Source: Myxococcales bacterium
GTDB lineage: Bacteria; Myxococcota_A; Polyangia; Polyangiales; Polyangiaceae
NCBI GenBank assembly: GCA_012514535.1
Contig: JAAZAA010000006.1
Location: 1 to 39,342 of the forward strand
DNA length: 39,342 nucleotides
Reading direction: 5' to 3'
Positions 23,046 through 31,974 of this stretch are shown in pieces. The notes under the pieces are model-generated. The model had not been told where the DNA came from. It was given only the letters and a program-made list of their open reading frames with translations, and ran no database searches. The position numbers and the translations under genes were made by a program. Numbering within the stretch: the first letter of the stretch is position 1; the number at the start of each line of letters is the position of its first letter.

Positions 23046-23890
23046 ACACCGAGACGTTGACCAAGCTCGAGGGGCTGCTCGAACGGGTGCGACGCAACGC
23101 GGCGGCCCCACGGCCCCAGCGTCGTCCCGTCGTCGCCACCACGGGGGTGGCGAGCCCCACGACGAGCGCTGAAGCGGACGAGGAGCGCCGCGCCGTGGCG
23201 CCCGCTCCCGACATGGTCGAGGGCACCCGACCTCCTGGGATCTTCCTCGGCAAAGAGGCTGCTCGCGAGGAGGAAGGGCCCATCGAGGAGGAGCTCTCTC
23301 GTGAGGAGCTCACCGACGACGCGCAGCTGTTGGAGCTCGATGAGCCGGCGCTCGAGGGCGTCCAGGGCCTCGAAGAAGAGGCGGAGGAGGAGCCGGAGTC
23401 CAGTCGTCGCGTGGCGGCGAGCATGGACGAGGCGTTGGCCGGCGCCGCGGATCGCCTCGAGCCGAAGACCATCCCGCCCGAGTCTGGCCCCGAGCCCGTC
23501 ACTGAAGCCGAGCTCGCCCGGAGGAAGGACGCCGCCGGGTTCGACGTGCCGACGACGGAGCAGCTCGGACAGACCGTGCCCCTCGAAGAGGGCCCCCACG
23601 CGGACTTCGAGCTGGACGAGCCTCTGAACGAGCCGCTGCGGGAGCGCGCCGCCGACGCGTCGTTCCTCGAAGCGGAGCTCCCTTCGGGGCGCGCCTACGG
23701 CGAACACCTGGCGCCGCCGCCGAACGCTCGAGAAGAGCTGGAGCGTGTTCGGCTCGGTGAGGTGCGGGCGGAGGTCGTGGTTCGGCCGCTCATCTCGACC
23801 AACGTCGTCGAGTTCATCGAAGCGCACCGCGGCGAGCGCCCCACCGGGTTCGCGGCCATCGTCGACGAGAGCCTTTCACTCGGCGGCTGA
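23042..23890 (+). CDS. acidic disordered protein of unknown function
   Basis: A 282-residue protein with no signal peptide, no membrane helix and no domain I recognise. The middle (about 60-220) is strongly acidic and Pro-rich and almost certainly disordered. The N-terminal 20 residues (TETLTKLEGLLERVRRNA) form an amphipathic helix, and the C-terminal 45 residues (VVVRPLISTNVVEFIEAHRG onwards) look like a small folded or binding segment. GTG 23042 overlaps the upstream TGA. The reading frame has the expected GC-rich third positions. It could be a partner or scaffold for the upstream protein. Confidence 0.75.
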   Translation: MNTETLTKLEGLLERVRRNAAAPRPQRRPVVATTGVASPTTSAEADEERRAVAPAPDMVEGTRPPGIFLGKEAAREEEGPIEEELSREELTDDAQLLELDEPALEGVQGLEEEAEEEPESSRRVAASMDEALAGAADRLEPKTIPPESGPEPVTEAELARRKDAAGFDVPTTEQLGQTVPLEEGPHADFELDEPLNEPLRERAADASFLEAELPSGRAYGEHLAPPPNAREELERVRLGEVRAEVVVRPLISTNVVEFIEAHRGERPTGFAAIVDESLSLGG

Positions 23891-23906
23891 AGGGCGAGGG
23901 GGGCAT

Positions 23907-24884
23907 CTGCGGCTCGCGACGCGCAGGGACGGCACTCGCGACGGAGAGCTCGTCGTGATCTCCTCGGACGGGCAACGCTGGAGCTCCGCCCGGGACATCG
24001 CTCCGCACCTGCAGGGGGCCCTGGACGATTGGTCGCGGGCCGAGCCCTTGCTGCGGGAGCGGGCCCGCGAGCTCGACGAAGGCCGCGCCGCCGATCGACC
24101 GTGCGCGGGGGAGGAGTGGGCCGCCCCGCTGCCCCGCGCCTACGAGTGGATCGACGGCTCCGCTTACCTGAACCACATGGTGCTCGTGCGCCGTGCCCGT
24201 GGGGCGGACCTGCCTCCGGAGCTGCTCACGGATCCTCTCGTCTACCAGGGCGGCTCCGGCCGGTTGCTGGGGCCCCGAGACGATCTCCTCCTCGCGGATC
24301 CTGCGTGGGGTCTCGACTACGAGGCGGAGCTGGCGGTGATCCTCGGTGATACGGCGCGCGGCACCCAGGCGTCCACCGCCGCGGAGCAGGTGCGGCTCCT
24401 GGTGCTCCTGAACGACGTGACGCTCCGCAACCTGGTGCCGAAGGAGCTCGCGAAGGGCTTCGGGTTCTTCGTGGCGAAACCGGCGACCGCCTTCGCGCCC
24501 TTCGCCGTCACCCCCGACGAGCTGGGCGCGGCCTGGCGCGAAGGTCGTGTGCACCTGCCCGTGCGTTCGTTCGTGAACGGCGCTTGGTGCGGTGAGCCGG
24601 ACGCGGGGGCGGAGATGCACTTTTCCTTCTTCGATCTGATCGAGCACGTCACCCAGACCCGTGAGCTGACCGCCGGGACGATCCTCGGCAGCGGGACGGT
24701 GTCGAACGCCGATCCCCGCCGTGGTGTCTCGTGCCTGGCGGAGCGCCGCACCCGCGAGCTCCTCGAGACTGGCGCCGCTGTCACACCCTTCCTGCAGCCG
24801 GGGGATCGGGTGCGTATCGAGGTGCTGGACGCCGCGGGGCGCAGCGTGTTCGGCGCGATCGAGCAGCAAGTCGTCGCCGTGTGA
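23907..24884 (+). CDS. fumarylacetoacetate hydrolase family protein
   Basis: About 325 residues. The N-terminus RLATRRDGTRDGELVVIS matches the start of the long bacterial FAA-hydrolase group, which usually opens M-K-L-A-T. The only initiator that gives this start is CTG 23907, preceded by GAGGGGGG; the next upstream GTG (23757) lies inside the previous gene. Metal-site segments are LDYEAELAVILGD and LLNDVTLRN; DLIEHVTQTREL and GTILGSGTVSN are the conserved late motifs. The enzyme cleaves fumarylacetoacetate to fumarate and acetoacetate. Placement directly before the HPPD and HGD genes supports that function. The next gene starts 76 nt later. Confidence 0.88.
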   Translation: MRLATRRDGTRDGELVVISSDGQRWSSARDIAPHLQGALDDWSRAEPLLRERARELDEGRAADRPCAGEEWAAPLPRAYEWIDGSAYLNHMVLVRRARGADLPPELLTDPLVYQGGSGRLLGPRDDLLLADPAWGLDYEAELAVILGDTARGTQASTAAEQVRLLVLLNDVTLRNLVPKELAKGFGFFVAKPATAFAPFAVTPDELGAAWREGRVHLPVRSFVNGAWCGEPDAGAEMHFSFFDLIEHVTQTRELTAGTILGSGTVSNADPRRGVSCLAERRTRELLETGAAVTPFLQPGDRVRIEVLDAAGRSVFGAIEQQVVAV

Positions 24885-24960
24885 CCTCGTGTGAGCCCCT
24901 GCAGAGCCCCTGCGGGCGCCGCGCCTTGAGGACGGGCGCAGGGGGTGCGATCATCGAAAG

Positions 24961-26141
<1,181 letters not shown>

Positions 26142-26145
<4 letters not shown>

Positions 26146-27344
26146 TCGAGCGGCGTTGGGCAGGCACGCTGCCGGCCAAGGCGCATACCCAGCTCAGGGA
26201 CCCCGCGGGGGCGCTCCGCCACGAGGAGTGCATCACGCGGCGCGGCTTCGATGGCCCGTTCACCATCCTCTACCACGAACACCGCCCCCACACGGCGCTC
26301 CCGACGTCCCTCGCGCCCCTCGGTCTCGACGACGCCGGGTCGCTCGCCCTCACGCCCGCCGAGGCGAGCGCTCCTCTCCTGCGTCGCCACTTCCGCGGCG
26401 CTCGGGTGCAGAGCTCCGGGGATCCGCTGAGCGCTCGCCGCCCGCTGCTCTTCAACCGCGACGTCGTGGTGTCGCTCCTGCGCCCGACCAGCGCCCTCGA
26501 CGCTTACAGCGTGAACGGGGACGCCGACGAGCTCTATTTCGTGCACCGGGGAGGCGGGGTGCTGCACTCCGTGTTGGGGGAGCTCGAGTTCACCGAGGGG
26601 GACTACCTGTGCATCCCCCGGGGCATCATCCACCGCTTCGAGCTCGACGCGGGGGAGCAGCTGTGGTTGCTCGTGGAGTGCAGCGCGCCCGTCGAGGTGC
26701 CGGCTCAGTACAGGAACCCCGTGGGTCAGCTCCGCATGGACGCCCCCTATGGTCATCGGGACTTTCGTGCCCCTCGCTTCGTGGGGCCCCGGGACGACGG
26801 CGTGCGCACGCTCGTGGTGCAGAGAAACAGGCGTTGGCACGGGTTCGCGCTCGCCCACCCGGCGCTGGACGTGGTGGGCTGGGATGGAGCCCTGTACCCG
26901 TGGGCGCTTTCGATCCACGACTTTCAGCCCAAGGTGGGGCGCGTCCACCTGCCGCCGACCATCCACGGCACCTTCGCGACGCGCGGCGCCCTCGTCTGCA
27001 GCTTCGTGCCGCGTTTGCTCGATTTTGGCGCGGGGGCGATCCCCTGCCCCTATCCGCACAGCTCCGTCGACGTCGACGAGGTGATCTTCTACGCCCGGGG
27101 CGAGTTCGGTTCCCGGCGTGGGGTCGGGGAAGCCAGCCTCTCCCTGCACCCCGCGGGGATCGCTCATGGACCGCACCCGGGGAGATACGAGGCGAGCGCG
27201 GAGGAGGCGGAGCAGGGGCGCCAAGCTGGACGACCCGGGGCTACGCACGAGCTCGCGGTCATGCTCGACTGCGCCGAGCCGCTGCGCGTCACGCCCCACG
27301 CCGTTGCCGTCGAGGACGGCGATTATCACCAGAGCTTCGTCTGA
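26142..27344 (+). CDS. hmgA: homogentisate 1,2-dioxygenase
   Basis: A 400-residue ring-cleaving dioxygenase that converts homogentisate to maleylacetoacetate, the next step after HPPD. It is a two-domain cupin-like protein; probable iron ligands are H306 (YPHSSVD), E313 (DEVIFYARGEF) and H342 (GIAHGPHPG), and other family segments are GDYLCIPRGIIHRF and HLPPTIHGTFAT. It belongs to the shorter bacterial branch rather than the ~430-residue animal/Pseudomonas type. GTG 26142 overlaps the HPPD stop (GTGA). It is the last gene of the cluster. Maleylacetoacetate isomerase is not in the window. Confidence 0.94.
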
Positions 27345-27774
27345 GACGCCACGAGACGATCCCGTCGCCGGGGAGCTGCTCGAGGTGCGGGCGCGGCGTC
27401 GCCAGCGGGGGTGCGGGCGCATCGTGTGCGTGCCCGTCGCGCAGTGCGTCGCGGGCGCCGGAGCGGTGGACGCCGCAGTGGTCGACGCCGCCTCGTGGGC
27501 GCTGGAGCGGTGGACGCCGCAGTGGTCGACGCCGTCTCGTGGGCGCTGGAGCGGTGGGGGAGCGGTGAACACTGGAGCGGTGAACACTGGAGCGGTGAAC
27601 ACTGGGCCGTGAACAGAGCCTCGTGGGTGCTGGATCGGCGGGGGGCGCGGTTCCCGTGGGTGCCCGTCGAGGGCGGCCCCGCAAGCGGGCGCGGGGCCGC
27701 GCCGTTGACGAAGGTGCGCGGGCCATGATGAAAGAAGACGACGTTGGCGGGCCAGCCGCCGCGATGTTCACGAC
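27345..27774. other. 430-bp intergenic region with minisatellite and GC hairpin
   Basis: Contains the two tandem arrays at 27460-27603 and a perfect 10-bp GC stem (GCGGCCCCGC, 27673-27682, with 27691-27700). The stem has no U-run, so it is a weak terminator candidate for the tyrosine cluster. No protein-like frame is seen despite open frames on both strands. Confidence 0.55.
27460..27603. repeat. minisatellite: 44-bp unit x2.2 then 15-bp unit x3
   Basis: Units of 44 bp at 27460-27503 and 27504-27547 differ at one base (C/T); a third partial copy starts at 27548. It passes directly into three exact copies of GGAGCGGTGAACACT (27559-27573, 27574-27588, 27589-27603). The shared GGAGCGGTG start suggests that the short unit arose from the long one. 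Confidence 0.9.
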
Positions 27775-29031
27775 ATGGGGCTGGAACGGGAGCAACGAGG
27801 GCGCGAGACACTGCGCCGGGGTGGTCGGCGTGGCGTCGCTGCCGGGTGGTTGTGCGCCTTGCTCACGGTGAGTCCCGGACAAGCGTGGGGTGATCGGGCG
27901 CAGGACGTCCCCGGCGTTTCTCTCGTGGGCGTGGGGGAGAGCGCGGGGGCGCCCGACGACGTCGCGGTCGCCCAGCTGGGGACGAGCGCCTATGCGTACG
28001 GCGCGCACGATGCTTCCGTCGTGTACCCGAGCGGCGGCGACCGGGCGTTGGCGTTCGGCGCGGCGATCGTGCCTGGCTTGCTGATCCACGGTTCGGGGAG
28101 CTACGTGCTGGGGCGCGAGGACACGGCGGTGCGCCTGCTGATCCTCGAAGGCGTGGGGTTGGCGCTGCTGGCGGCGGGGGGCTCCGTGATCGCCGCGACC
28201 GGCGCGGCGCGGGATTTCGTCGGACCCGCCGCGGCGGTGACGATGATGGGGGCGGGCTTGTTCACCTCGTCGGCGCTGGCGGACATGTACTCGGTGCTGG
28301 CCCCCACAGGAGGGCTTGGCGTCGATCCCGGTTGGACGCCGCGGCTCCAGGCCGAGCTCGGCTACCGATACGTCTACGATCCGCAGTTCGACTACCGGCA
28401 TTTCGTGGTGAATCGGCTGCACGGGCGCCTCGCGAACTGGCGGCTGTCGCCCTCCTTGTGGTCCTCCCCGGGCGACGCCAACCAGCGCTTCCGGGTGGAG
28501 CTGGCTTACCGCTTCTTCGGGCCCCTCCCGGGGAGCGCCCGGACGGACGGCAACTTCCTCGAGGCGGAGGTCGCCATGACGAACCACCGCTTCCCGCGGG
28601 ACGAGTTCCAGCTCACGACCTTCGAGAGCTCCCTGCGCGCGCGCTGGGACCTGGCCACCTACGATCCGTTTCTCGCGGGGGCCTTCCTGGACTTCGAGGT
28701 CGGCGCGGCGACCCAGGTGCATGATTTCGGGCCTGGAGCCCACGGCTCGAAGAGCTTCACGCTTCTGCTCGGTGGCTTCGGTTTCGGGATGTACCTGGGA
28801 GATCAGCGCTCCGAGGGAGGCTACGTGCGCGCCTACTACGATCATCGGCACGACGACTTCGCGGCGGGTCTGCTCTTGCCGGGGCTCATCAGCGGGACCC
28901 TGGGGCACCTCGGGCTCGACGCGCTCTACTATTTCACCGAGCACCTCGGCGCCCGGGCAGAGGCCCAGGTGGGCTCCGCGACCGTCGTGGGGCTCTCGGG
29001 GGTGTTCCGTTTCGGAGGTCGAGGGCCGTGA
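27775..29031 (+). CDS. probable outer-membrane protein of unknown family
   Basis: A 418-residue exported protein: Arg-rich n-region, hydrophobic AAGWLCALLTVSPGQAWG, probable cleavage near residue 39. Residues about 95-190 contain two or three glycine/alanine-rich hydrophobic stretches (like FGAAIVPGLLIHG, LLAAGGSVIAATG). From about 185 onwards alternating aromatic/hydrophobic strands (AELGYRYVY, RVELAYRFFG, VRAYYD, GLSGVFRFGG) end in a C-terminal strand, as in beta-barrel proteins. No named family is recognised. Its TGA overlaps the GTG of the metallophosphoesterase gene by GTGA, so the two products are probably made together. Confidence 0.75.
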   Translation: MGLEREQRGRETLRRGGRRGVAAGWLCALLTVSPGQAWGDRAQDVPGVSLVGVGESAGAPDDVAVAQLGTSAYAYGAHDASVVYPSGGDRALAFGAAIVPGLLIHGSGSYVLGREDTAVRLLILEGVGLALLAAGGSVIAATGAARDFVGPAAAVTMMGAGLFTSSALADMYSVLAPTGGLGVDPGWTPRLQAELGYRYVYDPQFDYRHFVVNRLHGRLANWRLSPSLWSSPGDANQRFRVELAYRFFGPLPGSARTDGNFLEAEVAMTNHRFPRDEFQLTTFESSLRARWDLATYDPFLAGAFLDFEVGAATQVHDFGPGAHGSKSFTLLLGGFGFGMYLGDQRSEGGYVRAYYDHRHDDFAAGLLLPGLISGTLGHLGLDALYYFTEHLGARAEAQVGSATVVGLSGVFRFGGRGP

Positions 29032-30188
29032 AGCGTCGGCGCAGGCAGGGCGTCTCGAGGCGCTTCGGAGGGCTCCTGGTCGGTGCTGTCGCGGCGAGCG
29101 TGATCGCAGGCCTCGTGCCGAGCTGTCTGCGCCCCGCGGAGGATCGCACCGCGCGGGACGAGGCGGTCGGGCACGCCGCGATCCCAGGGCTCCGCGTCGC
29201 CGTGCGCGAGGGACTCGCTGCGGTGCGCGAGCTGGAGGAGGGGAGCGTGCGGCTGTGGGCGAGCGCCCCGTCCATCGAGCTGGAGCTGTCCTTCGACGAG
29301 GCGGCTGGGGCTCCGGAGCAGGCGGCGACTCCGCCGCGGGAGGTGGAGCTCTCCGTCAGGAACTGCATGCCCGAGGGCACTCTGACGATCCTCGAGGGAG
29401 AGGCCCAGTGGGCGCCCCTCCCTGCGTCGCTGGTGACGGAGTGCCGCTTCCGCGTGATCGCGAGCTCGTCCCCGGTGGTGCTACGCGTGGCCGATCCCCT
29501 CGCGGACACGCCGGGCGCCTTCCACTTCGGCGTGCTCAGCGACATCCAGGAGGCGATCGATCGCGTGGGCGACGTGTATCGGCGCATCAACGAGGAGCCG
29601 CACCTGTCCTTCGTCCTCGGCGCGGGCGATCTCACGGAGCGAGGCTCCCGGGAGGAGCTCGAGCGCTTCCAGGAGGAGCTCGAGGCCCTCGCGTTGCCCT
29701 ACTACACGACCCTCGGCAATCACGAACTCGGAGCTTCGGAGACGCCCTATCACGACTACTTCGGCCGAGGCAGCTTCAGCTTCGTCTACCGGGACGCGCG
29801 CTTCACCCTGCTCGACTCCGCGAGCGCGACCATCGATCCGCGCGTGTACGAGTGGCTGAGCGATTGGCTCGATCTCGGGCGACGGCAGACGCACGTGGTG
29901 GCGATGCACATCCCGCCCCTGGACCCGATCGGGGTGCGCAACGGCGCATTCTCGAGTCGCAACGAAGCTTCGAAGCTCCTGGGGCGCCTCGCCCGCGGGA
30001 ACGTGGATCTGACGCTCTACGGGCACATCCACTCCTATTATCGGTTCGACAACGCAGGGATCCCTGCCCACATCAGCGGCGGCGGTGGCGCCATCCCCGA
30101 GCGCTTCGACGCGCTGGGGCGCCACTTCCTCGACGTGCGCGTCGACGAGCGGGGGGTGGCCGGAGTGCGCGTCGTCCGGGTGGATTGA
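29028..30188 (+). CDS. metallophosphoesterase lipoprotein
   Basis: A 386-residue calcineurin-like phosphoesterase with a lipoprotein signal (KRRRRQG, hydrophobic stretch, LVPSC with Cys33). A beta-rich domain (about 50-155) precedes the catalytic domain. Metal-binding motifs are D172 (LSDIQ), D201 (GAGDL), N231-H232 (LGNHE), H294 (VAMHIPP) and H333/H335 (YGHIH). The histidine of the canonical D-x-H motif is replaced by glutamine (Q174), which in some relatives is tolerated. It would hydrolyse a phosphate ester or diester outside the cytoplasm; the substrate is unknown. The GTG start overlaps the preceding stop. Confidence 0.88.
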   Translation: MKRRRRQGVSRRFGGLLVGAVAASVIAGLVPSCLRPAEDRTARDEAVGHAAIPGLRVAVREGLAAVRELEEGSVRLWASAPSIELELSFDEAAGAPEQAATPPREVELSVRNCMPEGTLTILEGEAQWAPLPASLVTECRFRVIASSSPVVLRVADPLADTPGAFHFGVLSDIQEAIDRVGDVYRRINEEPHLSFVLGAGDLTERGSREELERFQEELEALALPYYTTLGNHELGASETPYHDYFGRGSFSFVYRDARFTLLDSASATIDPRVYEWLSDWLDLGRRQTHVVAMHIPPLDPIGVRNGAFSSRNEASKLLGRLARGNVDLTLYGHIHSYYRFDNAGIPAHISGGGGAIPERFDALGRHFLDVRVDERGVAGVRVVRVD

Positions 30189-30269
30189 AGGGCTGCGCGC
30201 TTCGCCGCGCTGCTCGCCGGGAGCGTGAGCGCGGGACCGAGGAGCGCGCTCGTCGTGGGGGCGTGGCCC

Positions 30270-31673
30270 TCAGCGGGACGAGCGGGCCTCGCGTCGCTCG
30301 AGCTTGCGATACAAGGTGCGCCGATCGAGCCCGAGGATCTTGGCGGCCTGGGTCTTGTTGCCAGCGACGGTCGCCAGGACCCGCTCGATATAGCGTTGTT
30401 CCAGCTCGTCGAGGGTGATGAGCATCTCCGGATTGTTTCCGGCGACGACCAGATCGCTGCTGCGGTAGTTCTGGATGCGCTCGGGCAGGTCCTCCACCGT
30501 GATCTGGTCGAAGCGGGCGAGGGCCATCGCCCGCTCCATCACGTTTTGCAGCTGGCGGACGTTGCCGGGCCAGTCGTACTCGAGCAGGCGCTGCGCCACG
30601 GCGGTGGACAGCCCTTTGACGGGCTTGCCGGTGCGCTCGGCGATGGAGCGGATGAAATGCTGAGCGAGCAGGAGCACGTCGTTGTCCCGGGCGCGCAGGG
30701 GAGGGGTGCGCATCGTGACGACGTTGATGCGGTAGTAGAAATCCTCCCGGAAGCGGCCCTCCTCGACCTCCGTCTCCAGGTCGCGGTTGGTGGCGCAGAC
30801 GATGCGCGCGTCGAAGGAGACCTCCTGGGCGCTGCCGAGGGGACGCACGCGCCGCTCCTGCAGGGCACGCAGGAGCTTGACCTGCACGTCCTGGGACATC
30901 TCGCCGATCTCATCCAGAAACAATGTCCCGCCGCTCGCCTCCCGCAGGAGCCCCTCGTGAGCGCGGCGCGCGTCCGTGAAGGCTCCGCGCTCGTGCCCGA
31001 AGAGCTCGCTCTCCAGCACGCCGGGCGGCAAGGCGGCGCAGTTCAGGGCCACGAACGGACCATCCTTGCGGCGACTCAGGCGGTGCAAGGCGCGCGCGAC
31101 GAGCTCCTTGCCCGTGCCGCTCTCGCCGTTGATGAGCACCGTCGCGTCTCCATCCGCCACGCGCTCGATGAGCTGAGTGAGACGACGGATGGCGTCGCTC
31201 TCCCCGAGGATGCCGGTGTCCTGGGTGGTCGGCCCCGTGGCCTGCCGCAGCCGCCGCACCTCCTTGCGGAGCTGGGTGTGCTCGAGGGCCCGCTTGACCG
31301 TGTAGTCGAGGATTTGAAGGTCGACAGGCTTGGTAATAAAATCGTGAGCACCCGCACGGATGGCACCCACGGCGGTCTCCATGCTTCCAAAGGCGGTGAG
31401 CATCACGGCGGGCGTCGCGGGGCGGTTCTCGGTCAACCAGGTGCAGAGGTCGAGCCCGCTCTCCTGGCCCAGTTGGACGTCGGAGAGGAGGAGATCGATC
31501 TCATGAGCCTCGAGGACAGCCCGAGCAGACGCCACGTCGTGAGCCGTGTGGACGGTGAAGTCCTCTCGGCGGAAGTGGAGCTCGAGCAGCTCGCAGGCGT
31601 CGCGATCGTCGTCGACGACCAGGAGGCTGGCATGTGTCACGGGGGTCGTTCCGGGCACGGCGTGTGGGCTCAT
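30270..31673 (-). CDS. NtrC-family response regulator (sigma54 activator)
   Basis: A 467-residue regulator: receiver domain (D65 in LLSDVQLG, K115 in TKP), AAA+ ATPase domain with Walker A GESGTGKE (183-190) and Walker B LFLDEIGE (251-258), and a Fis-type helix-turn-helix at the C-terminus (NKTQAAKILGLDRRTLYRKL). The sigma54-contact loop reads GAFTDA rather than GAFTGA; this variant occurs in other activators. I placed the start at ATG 31673, just before the receiver; the frame is open for another 285 bp without family similarity. It faces a hybrid kinase gene across 301 bp and may pair with it. Confidence 0.93.
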   Translation of the reverse strand: MSPHAVPGTTPVTHASLLVVDDDRDACELLELHFRREDFTVHTAHDVASARAVLEAHEIDLLLSDVQLGQESGLDLCTWLTENRPATPAVMLTAFGSMETAVGAIRAGAHDFITKPVDLQILDYTVKRALEHTQLRKEVRRLRQATGPTTQDTGILGESDAIRRLTQLIERVADGDATVLINGESGTGKELVARALHRLSRRKDGPFVALNCAALPPGVLESELFGHERGAFTDARRAHEGLLREASGGTLFLDEIGEMSQDVQVKLLRALQERRVRPLGSAQEVSFDARIVCATNRDLETEVEEGRFREDFYYRINVVTMRTPPLRARDNDVLLLAQHFIRSIAERTGKPVKGLSTAVAQRLLEYDWPGNVRQLQNVMERAMALARFDQITVEDLPERIQNYRSSDLVVAGNNPEMLITLDELEQRYIERVLATVAGNKTQAAKILGLDRRTLYRKLERREARSSR

Positions 31674-31974
31674 GCATACACCAGATCCGTGATGGGGTCT
31701 GCACTCGGACCGTCGGTGCCCGAGGGAGACGCGACGCGCTGCTCGCCCCGGTTCCTGCAGCGGAGCGGTTCGTGTCGAAGGCTGCGGACGATATCCAGTG
31801 CAAACCACGGACCCTCGGCGCGCGCAAACGAAACGGCGCGCCGCCGAGCGGCGCCACGCGCCGCTCGACGTCCGTCCTGGGGTGAGACACGTGCTGCCCG
31901 AACGGCCCTTCTCCCGGGGCGCGAAAGGGGACGGCGACATTTCCCAGGCGTCGTTCACTGCCGTAGGTGCTCGG
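31674..31974. other. 301-bp divergent intergenic region
   Basis: Promoters for the NtrC-type regulator and the hybrid kinase must both lie here. I see no -24/-12 sigma54 site and no clear sigma70 site; the centre holds a short inverted patch (GCGCGCGCAAACG, AACGGCGCGCC). No gene-like frame. Confidence 0.4.

Noticed and set aside
20940-23111. Longer 723-codon version of the exported protein
   Set aside because: The extra N-terminal part overlaps the divergent gene at 22497 and lacks a signal; GTG 22421 gives a proper signal peptide.
27460-27603. CRISPR array
   Set aside because: Units are contiguous with no unique spacers and no cas genes are nearby.
27289-28944. 551-codon minus frame spanning the minisatellite and the outer-membrane protein
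   Set aside because: Its repetitive VHRSS/FTAP words come from the tandem repeat; no signal or domain.
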